Source of the DNA: Prochlorococcus sp. AG-418-K17 | GTDB taxonomy: Bacteria; Cyanobacteriota; Cyanobacteriia; PCC-6307; Cyanobiaceae | Assembly (NCBI GenBank): GCA_003214055.1 | Contig: QCMD01000001.1 | Location: 124,001-188,000, forward strand | DNA: 64,000 nucleotides | Direction: 5' to 3' | Part shown: in pieces, positions 35,343 through 45,437 of the stretch | Position numbering within the stretch: position 1 is the stretch's first letter | Layout: every line of letters begins with the position of its first letter | Made by a program: the position numbers and the translations under genes | The notes under the pieces: generated by a model | Told to the model about the DNA's origin: nothing | The model's database searches: none | The model's input: the letters and a program-made list of their open reading frames with translations, nothing else

Positions 35343-36125
35343 ATGAAAATTTCTATCCTTTTAATTGAAGATGATCGTGATATGCGTGAATTGGTTGCAG
35401 GTCATTTAGAACATTCTGGTTTTGATGTCCAAAAAGCAGAAGATGGGATTAAAGGCCAAGCCCTTGCTCTGCAATATTCTCCAGACTTAATACTTTTAGA
35501 TTTAATGTTGCCTAATGTTGATGGTTTAACTTTATGTCAAAGACTCAGAAGAGATGATAGAACTTCAAACATTCCAATATTAATGATTACTGCATTAGGT
35601 GGTCTTAAAGATAAAGTTACGGGATTCAATTCAGGCGCAGACGATTACATTACAAAGCCTTTTGACCTTGAAGAATTACATGTTCGAATAAAAGCATTAT
35701 TACGAAGAACAAATAGAGCACAATTAAATTCTTCTAATCAACAGGAAATATTAAATTATGGACCTCTCACATTAGTGCCAGAAAGATTTGAAGCGATTTG
35801 GTTCGAATCACCAGTTAGATTAACTCATTTAGAATTTGAACTTTTACATTGTTTACTGCAAAGGCACGGTCAGACTGTATCACCTGCACTAATACTGAAA
35901 GAAGTTTGGGGTTATGAGCCAGATGATGATATAGAAACAATAAGAGTCCATGTCAGGCATCTACGAACAAAATTAGAGCCTGATCCTCGCAAACCAATGT
36001 ATATAAAAACTGTATATGGTGCAGGATACTGTCTTGAATTACCTGTTGGATCAGATGTTCAAAGTGCTAAAGAAGAGTTTTTTAATGCTAGAAATCTAGA
36101 TTTAATAAATTCGGCAATAGATTAA
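35343..36125 (+). CDS. rpaA: OmpR-family response regulator RpaA
   Basis: RpaA is the master output regulator of the cyanobacterial circadian clock. The receiver domain has the acidic pair EDDRD, the phospho-acceptor in LILLDLMLP and the Lys in [10 protein letters not shown]. The winged-helix domain carries [28 protein letters not shown]. The stretch [29 protein letters not shown] matches RpaA as I know it rather than RpaB. At 260 residues the length is normal. It converges on holB. Confidence 0.88.
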   Translation: MKISILLIEDDRDMRELVAGHLEHSGFDVQKAEDGIKGQALALQYSPDLILLDLMLPNVDGLTLCQRLRRDDRTSNIPILMITALGGLKDKVTGFNSGADDYITKPFDLEELHVRIKALLRRTNRAQLNSSNQQEILNYGPLTLVPERFEAIWFESPVRLTHLEFELLHCLLQRHGQTVSPALILKEVWGYEPDDDIETIRVHVRHLRTKLEPDPRKPMYIKTVYGAGYCLELPVGSDVQSAKEEFFNARNLDLINSAID

Positions 36126-36131
36126 ATTTCA

Positions 36132-37091
36132 TTAGTCTTCCATAGCTATTTTTAATAAAGTAACCTCCCAGGCTAATCTTGGTTGAACATTATTATCAAT
36201 GTGTTTTTTTAAACTCTCAAGTTTAGTGACGAGACTTCTATCCATTGTTTTTCTCCACCAAATTTGCTGTATAAAGTTAACTAAAAAAATTTGTTGAAAA
36301 ATTTCTAGTTTTTCAGAAATTAACTTAGAAAATTTCAATATCTCTAAAGGTTCTTTTAATGGAGAATCTAATAAAATTTTAATTTCTTCTGGGAATTCAT
36401 TCAAAATATTTATATTATCTAAAATTTTCCCTGGTGATCCATTGGCTGAATTAATTAAATCTTGAAGATTTATATTTCTATTAGATAGAAGCTTAGATGT
36501 ATTTAAAGAATGTTTTAAAAAAGTTTCTATCTTTTTGCTTGAGAATGATTTAAATCTTACTAGTTGACATCTTGATTTGATAGTACTTAAAAGTAAATTT
36601 AATTTCGATGTTATTAAAATAAATATACCGTTACTAGGCTCCTCTAGGGTTTTTAAAAGGCAATTAGACGCTGCTTCATTAAGAAGGTGTGCATCAATAA
36701 TTAAAACAACTTTTTTTTCTGATTCTATAGATTTCTGGCCAAGAAAAGTTTTGATATTGCGTATTTGGTCAACTTTTATAATTTCTTGATTTCTATTTTT
36801 TGGGATTTCAGAATTTGTATGATTTAAATTCTTTTTTTTAATTAAGTTACCAGGTTCTATAATAAGTAAATCTGGGTGGTTATTATTAATAATTCTTTCT
36901 TCAATGTTTTTAACAGATGAATATTCTTTAAAAATCCCTTTTATGAATTGAATAGCTTTTTGTTTTTTTCCTATACCTTCAGCACCAAAGAATATATAAC
37001 CATTAGTAAATAATTTTGAATTTATTATTCTTTCCAAGTATTGATCAACTTCTTCATTTTTTAAAGAATCATTTGTTTTAAGATAAATCAT
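36132..37091 (-). CDS. holB: DNA polymerase III delta' subunit
   Basis: HolB is a subunit of the clamp loader. An ATPase-like domain starts YIFFGAEGIGKKQKAIQFI. It continues with VDQIRNIKTFLGQKSIESEKKVVLI and the SRC-motif counterpart TIKSRCQLVRF. The Walker A is degenerate (GAEGIGKKQ), as in delta' subunits, which do not hydrolyse ATP. At 319 residues it is usual. It starts within the stop of tmk (TAATG). Confidence 0.88.
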   Translation of the reverse strand: MIYLKTNDSLKNEEVDQYLERIINSKLFTNGYIFFGAEGIGKKQKAIQFIKGIFKEYSSVKNIEERIINNNHPDLLIIEPGNLIKKKNLNHTNSEIPKNRNQEIIKVDQIRNIKTFLGQKSIESEKKVVLIIDAHLLNEAASNCLLKTLEEPSNGIFILITSKLNLLLSTIKSRCQLVRFKSFSSKKIETFLKHSLNTSKLLSNRNINLQDLINSANGSPGKILDNINILNEFPEEIKILLDSPLKEPLEILKFSKLISEKLEIFQQIFLVNFIQQIWWRKTMDRSLVTKLESLKKHIDNNVQPRLAWEVTLLKIAMED

Positions 37092-37729
37092 TATATTTTT
37101 TGAGCGAATTTTTCTATCAAAATGTCTTTAATTTGATTAGAAATACTTTGAATATTTTGGGAGGCAGAAATCACTTTCCAATTTTTTTCTTTAGCAATTA
37201 AACGAAATCCGTTATTTACTTTTTCTAAAAATTTAATTCCTTCAGATTCCATTCTATCTGGTATTTCATTTTTTCTTCGTAGAATGCTCTCTTCTGGAGA
37301 AATTTCTAAAAAAATCGTGAGGTCTGGAGTTTCTCCTTGACATACTATAGATTCAATATTTTTTATAGTCTCAAGATTAATATTTCTTCCATAACCTTGG
37401 TAAGCGAGTGTAGAGTCTGCAAATCTATCACTTAAAACCCAATCTTTGCTTTTTAAAGCAGGCGAAATAATTTTTGAAACATGCTCTGCCCTATCAGCTG
37501 AATAAAGTAATAATTCTGCAAGTGCTGATGGCTTGTTATTTTTATTGTTATCTAGGATTAAAGTTCTTAATTTTTTGCCTAATTGACTACCTCCAGGCTC
37601 TCTAGTCGTTATTAATTTAGAATTTTTATCCATTAGACCACTATCAGGGAGCCATCTCGATAATTCACGTATTTGGGTTGTCTTACCGCATCCATCTATT
37701 CCTTCAATAACAATGAATTTGCCTTTCAT
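37091..37729 (-). CDS. tmk: Thymidylate kinase
   Basis: Tmk phosphorylates dTMP to dTDP. The P-loop [10 protein letters not shown] is near residue 10, the DRF motif in [17 protein letters not shown], and TREPGG binds the substrate. At 212 residues it is normal. Its start and stop each overlap a neighbour by one base, so copA, tmk and holB look like one transcript. Confidence 0.95.
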   Translation of the reverse strand: MKGKFIVIEGIDGCGKTTQIRELSRWLPDSGLMDKNSKLITTREPGGSQLGKKLRTLILDNNKNNKPSALAELLLYSADRAEHVSKIISPALKSKDWVLSDRFADSTLAYQGYGRNINLETIKNIESIVCQGETPDLTIFLEISPEESILRRKNEIPDRMESEGIKFLEKVNNGFRLIAKEKNWKVISASQNIQSISNQIKDILIEKFAQKI

Positions 37730-39171
37730 TAATCTAGCGATAAAGCATTAATCACAACTGTTATTGAGCTAGTTGCCATTAACAAAGCGGCAATTGAAGG
37801 TGTTAGAAGAATCCCATACTTAGGGAATAAAACACCTGCTGCTATAGGAATTGCTATCAAATTGTAACCGAAAGCCCAAAATAAATTTTGATAAATTTTT
37901 TGCATTGTCTTCTTTGCTAGACCTAAAGCATAAGGAAGTCCATTTAGTTGGTCACCCATTAAAACTACGTCTGCATTTGCCTTTGCTATTTGCGTGCCTG
38001 AACCAACTGCAATACCCAAATCCGAAGAAGCTAACGCAGGGGCATCATTTATGCCATCACCAATCATTGCCACTTTATTAGTTAATTTTAAATTTTCAAT
38101 AATATTTAATTTCATTTCAGGGAGAAGTTCCGATTTTATTTCACTTTCGTTGCAACCAATTTTTTTTGCAAACTCAACTACCGTTTGTTTTCTGTCTCCG
38201 CTTAAAATATTAATTGTGAATTTGTTTTTTCTTAAGGTTTCTACTACTTCAATTGAATCTTCTCTTAATAAATCGCCAAACAAGATAAATCCAAGCAATT
38301 CATTTTTTATACTCACGCCAATAACGGTATTTGTATATATCTCTTCAGTTTCTATACTTTTTTGCGAATCTTCGTCAATATTTATTCCTTTGCTAATTAA
38401 CCATTTAATACTTCCAACATTGATTAATCCATTAATTGATTCAAGTTCACCACTTATGCCTCTACCTGACTCAGTTTGAATATTCTTTATTGGTAAAAGA
38501 TCTAAGTTTTGCTTTTTAGCTTCTTTAACTAGGGCATTTGCTATCGGGTGCCTACTTTCACTTTCGAGACTTGCAGAAATTTTTAACAAGAACAAATTGT
38601 CATCATTTTTTTTGTAATCAACAATAAAAGGCTCTCCTTTTGTGAGTGTTCCTGTTTTGTCAAAAATAATATGATTAATTTTTGAAGCTATCTCTATTTT
38701 ATCCCCCCCTTTAAATAAAACTCCCTTTTTAGCTGCCTTACCTGATGCAACTGTAATCACAGTAGGGGTAGCCAAGCCTAAAGCACATGGGCATGATATT
38801 ACTAAAACTGCAATTGAAAGTTGAATTGCCAAACTTAAGAAGTTTTCAGCATTGCTCCCAAGAGAGCTATGCAATGTGTGGCTGGAGTGGGTTACTAGTT
38901 CATTATTCTCATAAGTTAATAAATTAGGCCAAATTTGTTTTGCTCCTTTCCACCAAAAAAAGAAACTTGATGTCGATAAAATTAGAACAAAATATGTAAA
39001 TTTTCCAGCAATTGTATCTGCAATTCTTTGAATAGGAGGTTTGTTTGCCTGAACTGATTCAATAAGATTTACTAATTTTGCTAAGGAAGTATCTCCTCCA
39101 ACTTTTTGCACCTTTAATCTAAGGGTTGAATTAAGGTTTAAGGAACCATTAGATATTTCCCCCCCCCTCAT
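37729..39171 (-). CDS. Copper-transporting P-type ATPase, C-terminal part (frame split)
   Basis: This frame holds the catalytic core of a P1B-ATPase: CPC metal channel in [11 protein letters not shown], phosphorylated Asp in [11 protein letters not shown], and the hinge [16 protein letters not shown]. It is the continuation of the frame at 39149-40027. The two join if one base is removed from a C9 run (G9 on the coding strand) at 39159-39167, giving [11 protein letters not shown]. As given, the frame starts at MRGGEIS, probably not a natural start. A CPC motif with an N-terminal GMxCxxC suggests copper (CopA/PacS type). Confidence 0.9.
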   Translation of the reverse strand: MRGGEISNGSLNLNSTLRLKVQKVGGDTSLAKLVNLIESVQANKPPIQRIADTIAGKFTYFVLILSTSSFFFWWKGAKQIWPNLLTYENNELVTHSSHTLHSSLGSNAENFLSLAIQLSIAVLVISCPCALGLATPTVITVASGKAAKKGVLFKGGDKIEIASKINHIIFDKTGTLTKGEPFIVDYKKNDDNLFLLKISASLESESRHPIANALVKEAKKQNLDLLPIKNIQTESGRGISGELESINGLINVGSIKWLISKGINIDEDSQKSIETEEIYTNTVIGVSIKNELLGFILFGDLLREDSIEVVETLRKNKFTINILSGDRKQTVVEFAKKIGCNESEIKSELLPEMKLNIIENLKLTNKVAMIGDGINDAPALASSDLGIAVGSGTQIAKANADVVLMGDQLNGLPYALGLAKKTMQKIYQNLFWAFGYNLIAIPIAAGVLFPKYGILLTPSIAALLMATSSITVVINALSLD

Positions 39172-40027
39172 TAACTTCTATAGGTTTTGATTCTCCAGTT
39201 ATATGTGAGACATCTACATAAGAATTACCTTTCATAACAACACAGTCAGCCGGTACTCGGTCTCCTGCTAGAACTTTAATTTCTTGTCCAGGCTTCAATA
39301 AATTTACTCTTATTGATTTAACTTTATCTTGTTCTATAAAAATGCTCGCAGTTTCTGGTTGAAGATCAAGTAGTTCTCCAATAGATGAGCCAGTTTGATA
39401 CCTTGCTCTTTCTTCTAGGAAACGTCCGATCATTATAAAGCCTAATAGCATTACAGGTTCATTGAAAAAACAGGGAAAACCAGTTGCAGGAAATATCAAA
39501 GATAATAGGCTTGTTGTGTAAGCACTTGTAACTCCAAGTGCTACTAAAGAGTCCATATCAGGACGATTTTTTATAAATGATTTAAAGCCATTGATAATTA
39601 TTTCACGTCCAGGAAATATTAAAGCTGCAGTAGATAATGCAGCATGAAAAAGTAAATTTCCCAAAATTGGTAAGTTTACATAACCACCCTCTGCTAAATG
39701 TCCTAAAACTGAAAATAATAAGAGCAGCAGAGCAAAGTTTAGTTTTTTCCATTGATTATTCCATTTCTTTTTTTTTTCAAGCTCTGCTTTGTTTATTTTT
39801 TTTGATAAATCATTGCTATAAATCTTTGCCGGAAAACCTTTTTTTTCAAGGTTTTCAAGTACTTTTTCAAGTTTTACAAAATTATTATTAATTTCAAAAT
39901 AAGCACTCTCCGTAAGTAAGTTAACTGATACATTTTCAACACCATCAGAACTATTTAAAATATTTTCTACGGTACTAACGCAACCGCCACATTTCATTCC
40001 GGTTATATTTAATTGAATACTCTCCAT
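39149..40027 (-). CDS. Copper-transporting P-type ATPase, N-terminal part (frame split)
   Basis: The first 70 residues are a heavy-metal-associated domain with GMKCGGC. Four membrane helices then lead to the actuator domain with TGES (HITGESKPIEV). The frame then breaks at the G9 tract after NEGGG. The actuator TGES is complete but the phosphorylation domain lies in the next frame. With one G less the two halves make a normal ATPase of about 765 residues. Confidence 0.9.
   Translation of the reverse strand: MESIQLNITGMKCGGCVSTVENILNSSDGVENVSVNLLTESAYFEINNNFVKLEKVLENLEKKGFPAKIYSNDLSKKINKAELEKKKKWNNQWKKLNFALLLLLFSVLGHLAEGGYVNLPILGNLLFHAALSTAALIFPGREIIINGFKSFIKNRPDMDSLVALGVTSAYTTSLLSLIFPATGFPCFFNEPVMLLGFIMIGRFLEERARYQTGSSIGELLDLQPETASIFIEQDKVKSIRVNLLKPGQEIKVLAGDRVPADCVVMKGNSYVDVSHITGESKPIEVNEGGGNI
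39159..39167 (-). repeat. G9 homopolymer (C9 on + strand) at the copA frameshift
   Basis: Nine C on the plus strand. Eight would read through as GAGGGGGGGGAAATATC, giving EGGEIS. The same +1 situation is seen in nadB. Confidence 0.9.
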
Positions 40028-40145
40028 ATTTTTGAAAAGAAAGCAAATTATCGCTTGGTTTCATTCCTAATTATAATAATAAATGTTATAGACTTTTTAA
40101 AAAGTTTATTTTTAATTTACTATCATAATTTATTAACTAGAAAAA

Positions 40146-40667
40146 GTGCCTAGTAACCAAAACAGAGACAATTTTATTGATAAGGCTTTTACAGTAATTG
40201 CCGAATCAATAGTCAAGATTATGCCAATTGCAGAGAAGGAAAAAAAAGCATACATTTATTATAGAGATGGTTTAGCTGCACAAAATAATGGCGATTATTC
40301 CGAGGCGCTAGAGTATTATCAAGAAAGTTTGAAGCTTGAAGAAAATAAGATTGATAGGGGAGAAACTCTCAAAAATATGGCAATTATTTACATGAGTAAT
40401 GGTGAAGAAGATCTCTCTATAGAAACTTACGAAAAAGCCTTAATAGAAAATCCCAAGCAACCATCATGTCTTAAAAATATTGGTCTTATATATGAAAAAA
40501 GGGGAAGATATGCTGAACAAGATGGTGATCTAGATCAAAGAGATATATGGTTTGACAAAGCTGCAGAAGTTTGGTCTAAAGCTGTGCGACTTTATCCGGG
40601 TGGTTATTTAGATATTGAAAATTGGCTTAAAACTTCTGGGAGAAGTTCAATAGATATGTATCTTTAA
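40146..40667 (+). CDS. ycf3: Photosystem I assembly protein Ycf3
   Basis: Ycf3 is a peripheral thylakoid TPR protein needed to assemble photosystem I. Three TPR units are visible ([68 protein letters not shown]). The C-terminus [22 protein letters not shown] is family-specific. The start codon is GTG at 40146. At 173 residues the length is normal. Confidence 0.96.
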   Translation: MPSNQNRDNFIDKAFTVIAESIVKIMPIAEKEKKAYIYYRDGLAAQNNGDYSEALEYYQESLKLEENKIDRGETLKNMAIIYMSNGEEDLSIETYEKALIENPKQPSCLKNIGLIYEKRGRYAEQDGDLDQRDIWFDKAAEVWSKAVRLYPGGYLDIENWLKTSGRSSIDMYL

Positions 40668-40674
40668 TTTTCTT

Positions 40675-42033
40675 TTATTGAATTAAAGCATAATCAACTG
40701 CTTCTTTAATATTTGAAATCTCTTTAATTTTTATAATATTTGCAAAATTGGTTTTTAAATTATCTTTTGTTTTCGGCACTAAAATATTTTTTATACCCAA
40801 CCTGACAGCTTCTTCTATTTTTGGTCTAAGGTTATTTATTTGTCTTAGTTGTCCGCTCAAGCCTAACTCTCCAATAAATGAACAATTTTCTAAAGGAGGA
40901 ATATTTTTAAAGCTGGACAAAATTGATATAGCTACTCCCAAGTCAGAGGAAGGATCATTTATTTCAAATCCTCCTCCTGTGGCTATATAGCAGTCATATT
41001 CTGACAATTTAATTCCTAAGTGTTTTTCAATTACTGCCAATATTTGATGGACTCTATTAATGCTTATCCCTGTAGTTGTTCTCCTTGGATTACTATAAAA
41101 AGTTTTATTTACTAATGCTTGAATATCTACTGCTAATGGTCTTGTCCCTTCGCTTGAGATTATTGTCGTAACGCCTGAAATATTTTCTTTGTTAGTAAAA
41201 ATTGAACTTGGGTTTTTGATTTCACTCAACCCCTTTTCTAACATTTCAAAGATGCCAATTTCAAAAGTAGATCCAAATCTATTTTTTGTACTTCTAAGTA
41301 ATCTGTAGGAGGATACTTTATCACCTTCAAAATTAATAACCACATCAACTAAATGTTCCAGAGTTTTGGGACCTGCTAGAGCTCCATCTTTAGTAACATG
41401 CCCTATTATCAAAAGTGAAATATTATTTTCTTTGGCAAAAGTCTGTAATTCAGCTGAACAAATTCTTACTTGAGAAACAGATCCTGGTGAACTTTCCATT
41501 TCTGCATTATGAATAGCTTGAATACTATCAATAATTGCGAAACTTGGATTTACGTTTTTTATCTCATCAAGAATAAAGGACAAGTTTGTTTCTGCATAAA
41601 TTTTTAAATAGTTGCAGTTTTGATTTAGTCTTTCCCATCTGATTTTTACTTGTTCTAGAGACTCTTCAGAAGTTATGTATAAAACTTTCTTTTTTAGCGA
41701 TATTTTCCCTGCGGCCTGGAGGATGATGGTACTTTTCCCAATACCTGGTTCGCCCCCAAGTAAAACAACTGAGCCAGGAACTATTCCACCTCCAAGTACC
41801 CTATCAAATTCTTGAAAGCCACTAGAAAATCTTGATATTTTTTCAGATGTAATTTCATCAAATAACTTTGCTTTTTTAGTTTGAGGTTTATTTTTTTTTG
41901 GTGTTTTAAATATTTGGGTTTTATTTTCCTCAACAATAGTATTCCACTCTTTGCAATTTAGACATCTCCCAAAATATTGAGATGTTTCAGATCCGCAGTT
42001 CTGACAAACAAAAGTAGAAAATTTATTTTTCAT
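40675..42033 (-). CDS. radA: DNA repair protein RadA (Sms)
   Basis: RadA assists branch migration in recombination. An N-terminal C4 zinc finger (CQNCGSETSQYFGRCLNC) precedes a RecA-like core with Walker A GGEPGIGKST and the RadA-specific KNRFG. The C-terminal Lon-protease-like domain lacks catalysis (GISINRVHQIL, GGGFEINDPSSDLG). At 452 residues it is complete. It converges on ycf3 and is divergent from rpaB. Confidence 0.95.
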   Translation of the reverse strand: MKNKFSTFVCQNCGSETSQYFGRCLNCKEWNTIVEENKTQIFKTPKKNKPQTKKAKLFDEITSEKISRFSSGFQEFDRVLGGGIVPGSVVLLGGEPGIGKSTIILQAAGKISLKKKVLYITSEESLEQVKIRWERLNQNCNYLKIYAETNLSFILDEIKNVNPSFAIIDSIQAIHNAEMESSPGSVSQVRICSAELQTFAKENNISLLIIGHVTKDGALAGPKTLEHLVDVVINFEGDKVSSYRLLRSTKNRFGSTFEIGIFEMLEKGLSEIKNPSSIFTNKENISGVTTIISSEGTRPLAVDIQALVNKTFYSNPRRTTTGISINRVHQILAVIEKHLGIKLSEYDCYIATGGGFEINDPSSDLGVAISILSSFKNIPPLENCSFIGELGLSGQLRQINNLRPKIEEAVRLGIKNILVPKTKDNLKTNFANIIKIKEISNIKEAVDYALIQ

Positions 42034-42139
42034 TAACTAATTGAGTCAATTAACGGAACGATATGTTTGGGATATTGCCCCTCTACAAGTTAGATTAGGT
42101 TAAGAATAAATTCTCTTACTGATTAGCTAATAGAAACAA

Positions 42140-42886
42140 ATGGCTGTATCTAGTCAAACTAAAGAAACAATCCTTGTTGCTGATGACGAGGCAAGCATTA
42201 GAAGAATTCTTGAAACCAGACTCTCTATGATTGGTTACAAAGTTGTAACTGCATCTGATGGTAAAGAGGCATTAAAGTTGTTTAAGGATTATGAACCCGA
42301 TTTAGTTGTACTTGACGTTATGATGCCTAAACTAGATGGGTATGGAGTCTGTCAAGAATTAAGAAAAGATTCTGATGTGCCAATTGTTATGTTAACTGCT
42401 TTAGGCGATGTTGCTGATAGGATAACTGGTTTAGAATTAGGCGCAGATGATTACGTTGTAAAACCTTTTAGCCCTAAAGAATTAGAAGCCAGAATTAGAT
42501 GTGTTTTAAGAAGAATAGATAAAGAACAACTTCCTGGTATGCCAAATTCAGGTTTAATTTTGGTTACTGATATAAAGATCGATACAAATCGAAGGCAAGT
42601 TTTCAAAAGTGATGAAAGAATTAGATTAACTGGGATGGAATTTAGTCTTTTGGAACTTTTGGTCAGTAGGTCAGGGGAGCCATTTAGTCGCGGAGAAATA
42701 TTAAAAGAGGTTTGGGGTTATACACCTGAAAGACATGTAGATACAAGAGTAGTTGATGTTCATATATCTAGATTAAGATCAAAGTTAGAAGCTGATCCAG
42801 CAAATCCTGAATTAATTCTTACGGCTAGGGGTACTGGATATCTATTTCAAAGAATTGTAGATATTTCTCCTTTTGATGGTAAATAA
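42140..42886 (+). CDS. rpaB: OmpR-family response regulator RpaB
   Basis: RpaB represses high-light-inducible genes under low light and is essential in cyanobacteria. The receiver has DDEAS, LVVLDVMMPKLDGYG and VVKPFSPKELEARIR. The winged helix has EVWGYTPERHVDTRVVDVHISRLRSKLE. At 248 residues it is usual. The target HLR1 sites would be expected upstream of the HLIP gene, although I could not identify a convincing one. The next gene, plsX, starts immediately after its stop. Confidence 0.93.
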   Translation: MAVSSQTKETILVADDEASIRRILETRLSMIGYKVVTASDGKEALKLFKDYEPDLVVLDVMMPKLDGYGVCQELRKDSDVPIVMLTALGDVADRITGLELGADDYVVKPFSPKELEARIRCVLRRIDKEQLPGMPNSGLILVTDIKIDTNRRQVFKSDERIRLTGMEFSLLELLVSRSGEPFSRGEILKEVWGYTPERHVDTRVVDVHISRLRSKLEADPANPELILTARGTGYLFQRIVDISPFDGK

Positions 42887-44359
42887 ATGGGAAAAGATTC
42901 TTCTAATAGATTAAATAAGCCCAGAGCTATAAGGAGATTAGTGATTTGGTATAAAAGAAACGCCGCTGTGACTTCAATAGTTGATACAGCAGCAAATTCT
43001 GCAGTTACAGCAAGTAATGTCGCAGGAAATGTGGTTTCTGGAGCTGGTTCTGTTGTGAATACAGCAGGTAATGTTGCAAGTAATGTCGCAGGAAATGTGG
43101 TTTCTGGAGCTGGTTCTGTTGTGAATACAGCAGGTAATGTAGCAGGTAATGTCGCAGGAAACGTAGTTTCAAGCGCTGAATCTGTTGTAAATACTGCTAC
43201 CAGCGTAGTGACTAATGCTAGTTCATTAGCAAAAAACACTTTGCAACCATTAGTCTTCGATCCTTTAAAGAGATTACAAAGTAGCGACAATTCCTTAAAT
43301 AAGGAAGAGGACTCAAATCCTGAGAGAATTTGGATTGCTGTTGATGGTATGGGAGGAGATCATGCTCCCGCTCCAATTCTTCAAGGTTGCCTTGATGCAA
43401 TAATTAGATTTCCTATAAATATAAAGTTTGTTGGAAAAATTGAAATTGTCAAAAAAGAAGCAGAAAATCTTGGTTTAAAAGAAGTACTAGATCGAGAAAT
43501 TGATAACAAACGCTTTGAATTAATTGATAGTGGAGATCCAATAGGGATGAATGAAGAAGCTACTGCTGTTAGAAAAAGAAAAAATTCGAGTATAAATGTT
43601 GCTATGGACTTAGTAAAAAATAGACAAGCAAAAGCTGTATACTCTGCGGGAAACTCAGGCGCAATGATGGCTTCTGCTATTTTTAGAATTGGTAGACTAA
43701 AAGGAATTGAAAGGCCAGCTATAGGTGCATTATTTCCTACAAGAGATCAAACAAGGCCTGTATTAGTTTTAGATGTAGGAGCTAATACAGACTGCAAGCC
43801 ATCTTATCTGCATCAGTTTGCTCTACTTGGTAATATTTACGCAAAAGATGTCTTGCAAGTAGAAAAACCAAGAATTGGCCTCTTAAATATTGGAGAAGAA
43901 GAATGCAAAGGTAATGATTTATCGCTTAAAACATTTGAATTACTTTCTAATGAAAAAAGCTTTGACTTTGGAGGTAATTGTGAAGGTCGAGATGTATTGT
44001 CAGGTAGCTTTGATGTAGTCGTTTGTGATGGTTTTACCGGGAATATATTATTAAAATTTCTTGAGTCTGTAGGAGGCGTTTTATTAGATATCTTAAGATC
44101 TGAGCTTCCAAGAGGAAGGCGAGGAAAAGTTGGCTCAGCTTTTTTAAAAAGCAACTTATTAAGGATAAAGAAAAGGTTGGATCATGCCGAACATGGTGGT
44201 GCCTTATTACTTGGGGTAAACGGTATTTGCGTTATCGGCCATGGCAGCAGTAAGTCTTTATCGGTAGTGAGTGCTCTTCGATTGGCTCATTCTGCAGTCA
44301 ATCATAATGTTATGGAAAATTTAAATCAACTTCAAAAGCTTCAAGTTTTAAATTCCTAA
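42887..44359 (+). CDS. plsX: Phosphate acyltransferase PlsX with a repeat-rich N-terminal extension
   Basis: PlsX makes acyl-phosphate from acyl-ACP, the entry to phospholipid synthesis. The conserved enzyme starts only near residue 147 with IWIAVDGMGGDHAPAP and continues through GNSGAMMASA and VVCDGFTGNI. The first 145 or so residues are unusual. A basic start (RAIRRLVIWYKRN) is followed by three 22-residue repeats of the form ASNVAGNVVSGAGSVVNTAGNV, amphipathic and Ala/Val/Asn-rich. They may form a membrane-binding helix. It starts directly at the rpaB stop and precedes fabH. Confidence 0.9.
   Translation: MGKDSSNRLNKPRAIRRLVIWYKRNAAVTSIVDTAANSAVTASNVAGNVVSGAGSVVNTAGNVASNVAGNVVSGAGSVVNTAGNVAGNVAGNVVSSAESVVNTATSVVTNASSLAKNTLQPLVFDPLKRLQSSDNSLNKEEDSNPERIWIAVDGMGGDHAPAPILQGCLDAIIRFPINIKFVGKIEIVKKEAENLGLKEVLDREIDNKRFELIDSGDPIGMNEEATAVRKRKNSSINVAMDLVKNRQAKAVYSAGNSGAMMASAIFRIGRLKGIERPAIGALFPTRDQTRPVLVLDVGANTDCKPSYLHQFALLGNIYAKDVLQVEKPRIGLLNIGEEECKGNDLSLKTFELLSNEKSFDFGGNCEGRDVLSGSFDVVVCDGFTGNILLKFLESVGGVLLDILRSELPRGRRGKVGSAFLKSNLLRIKKRLDHAEHGGALLLGVNGICVIGHGSSKSLSVVSALRLAHSAVNHNVMENLNQLQKLQVLNS
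43010..43207 (+). repeat. 66-bp tandem repeat (3 copies) in the plsX extension
   Basis: Copies at 43010, 43076 and 43142. The first two differ only in the last base, while the third is diverged, so the newest duplication is recent. Each unit codes for 22 residues. Confidence 0.92.
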
Positions 44360-44411
44360 AACATATTGCGTCAAATTTATGTTTGACTTATATAAGTAAC
44401 TAAAAACTCTT

Positions 44412-45419
44412 TTGGAAGAAAAAAAGTTTAATCAGATTGGTGTCTCATTTAAAGGAAGTGGAAGTTATGTGCCTGATCAAATACTAACTAATCAAAAAAT
44501 CAGTCAAAAGGTAGATACGAGTGATGAATGGATAAAATCTAGAACTGGCATTTCTGAGAGAAGAATTTCTAGTTTAGGAGATAATGTTACTGAGATGGGT
44601 TATAAGGCTGCGTTAAATGCGATTGAAAAGGCTAATTGGGATGTTAAGTCGATTGATTTGATCGTTTTAGCTACTTCTACCCCACATGATTTATTCGGTT
44701 CGGCACCCTCTATTCAAGCTAAATTGGGTGCCTCTAATGCTGTAGCTTTCGATTTGACTGCAGCATGTAGTGGTTTTTTATTCGCATTAATAACAGCCTC
44801 GCAATTTTTAAAAGGTGGAGGTTTTAAAAGGGCTATAGTTATAGGAGCAGATCAATTATCAAGCTATGTTGATTGGAATGATAGAAGAAGTTGTATTCTT
44901 TTTGGAGATGGTGCAGGCGCTTTGGCAATTGAAGCAACAAATGAAATTGATAATTTTATAGGTTTTGATATCAGAACTGACGGGGAAAGGGGTTCTTTTC
45001 TTAATCTTCCATCAAAAAATGCTATAAATTCAATAACTAATAACATTGATTTTTTGAGCGGAGGTTTTGCTCCAATTCAGATGAATGGGCAGGAAGTTTA
45101 TAAATTTGCAGTTAGAGAAGTTCCAATAATTATTGAAAAGTTGTTTAAAAAAACGGATTATAGTTCTGATAAAGTTGATTGGCTTGTATTGCATCAAGCG
45201 AATCAAAGAATATTGGATTCTGTGGGAGATAGGTTAAAAATTCCTAGAGAAAAAATTTTAAGTAATTTAGAAAAATATGGTAATACTTCAGCAGCAACAA
45301 TTCCGCTAGTTATGGATGAGGCTATTAGAAATAATAGAATTAAACAAAATGATATTATTGCCACAAGTGGTTTTGGTGCTGGATTAAGTTGGGGTGCAGC
45401 CCTCATTAAATGGGGTTAA
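44412..45419 (+). CDS. fabH: 3-oxoacyl-ACP synthase III (FabH)
   Basis: FabH condenses acetyl-CoA with malonyl-ACP to start fatty-acid synthesis. The active-site Cys is in DLTAACSGFLFAL, His in HQANQRI and Asn in YGNTSAATIPLVM. The start is TTG at 44412. At 335 residues it is normal. It lies 52 bp after plsX and 18 bp before fabD. Confidence 0.95.
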   Translation: MEEKKFNQIGVSFKGSGSYVPDQILTNQKISQKVDTSDEWIKSRTGISERRISSLGDNVTEMGYKAALNAIEKANWDVKSIDLIVLATSTPHDLFGSAPSIQAKLGASNAVAFDLTAACSGFLFALITASQFLKGGGFKRAIVIGADQLSSYVDWNDRRSCILFGDGAGALAIEATNEIDNFIGFDIRTDGERGSFLNLPSKNAINSITNNIDFLSGGFAPIQMNGQEVYKFAVREVPIIIEKLFKKTDYSSDKVDWLVLHQANQRILDSVGDRLKIPREKILSNLEKYGNTSAATIPLVMDEAIRNNRIKQNDIIATSGFGAGLSWGAALIKWG

Positions 45420-45437
45420 AAACAAAATAGGTAAATT

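Noticed and set aside
37994-38479. 161-aa plus-strand ORF opposite the copper ATPase
   Set aside because: Antisense shadow of clear P-type ATPase motifs.
38703-38709. C7 run in the copper ATPase as a further frameshift
   Set aside because: The frame reads KGGDK through it, as expected for the family.
42847-43290. 147-aa minus-strand ORF rich in Thr, Ala and Pro repeats
   Set aside because: It is the antisense shadow of the plsX tandem repeat; the plus-strand frame is contiguous with a real enzyme.
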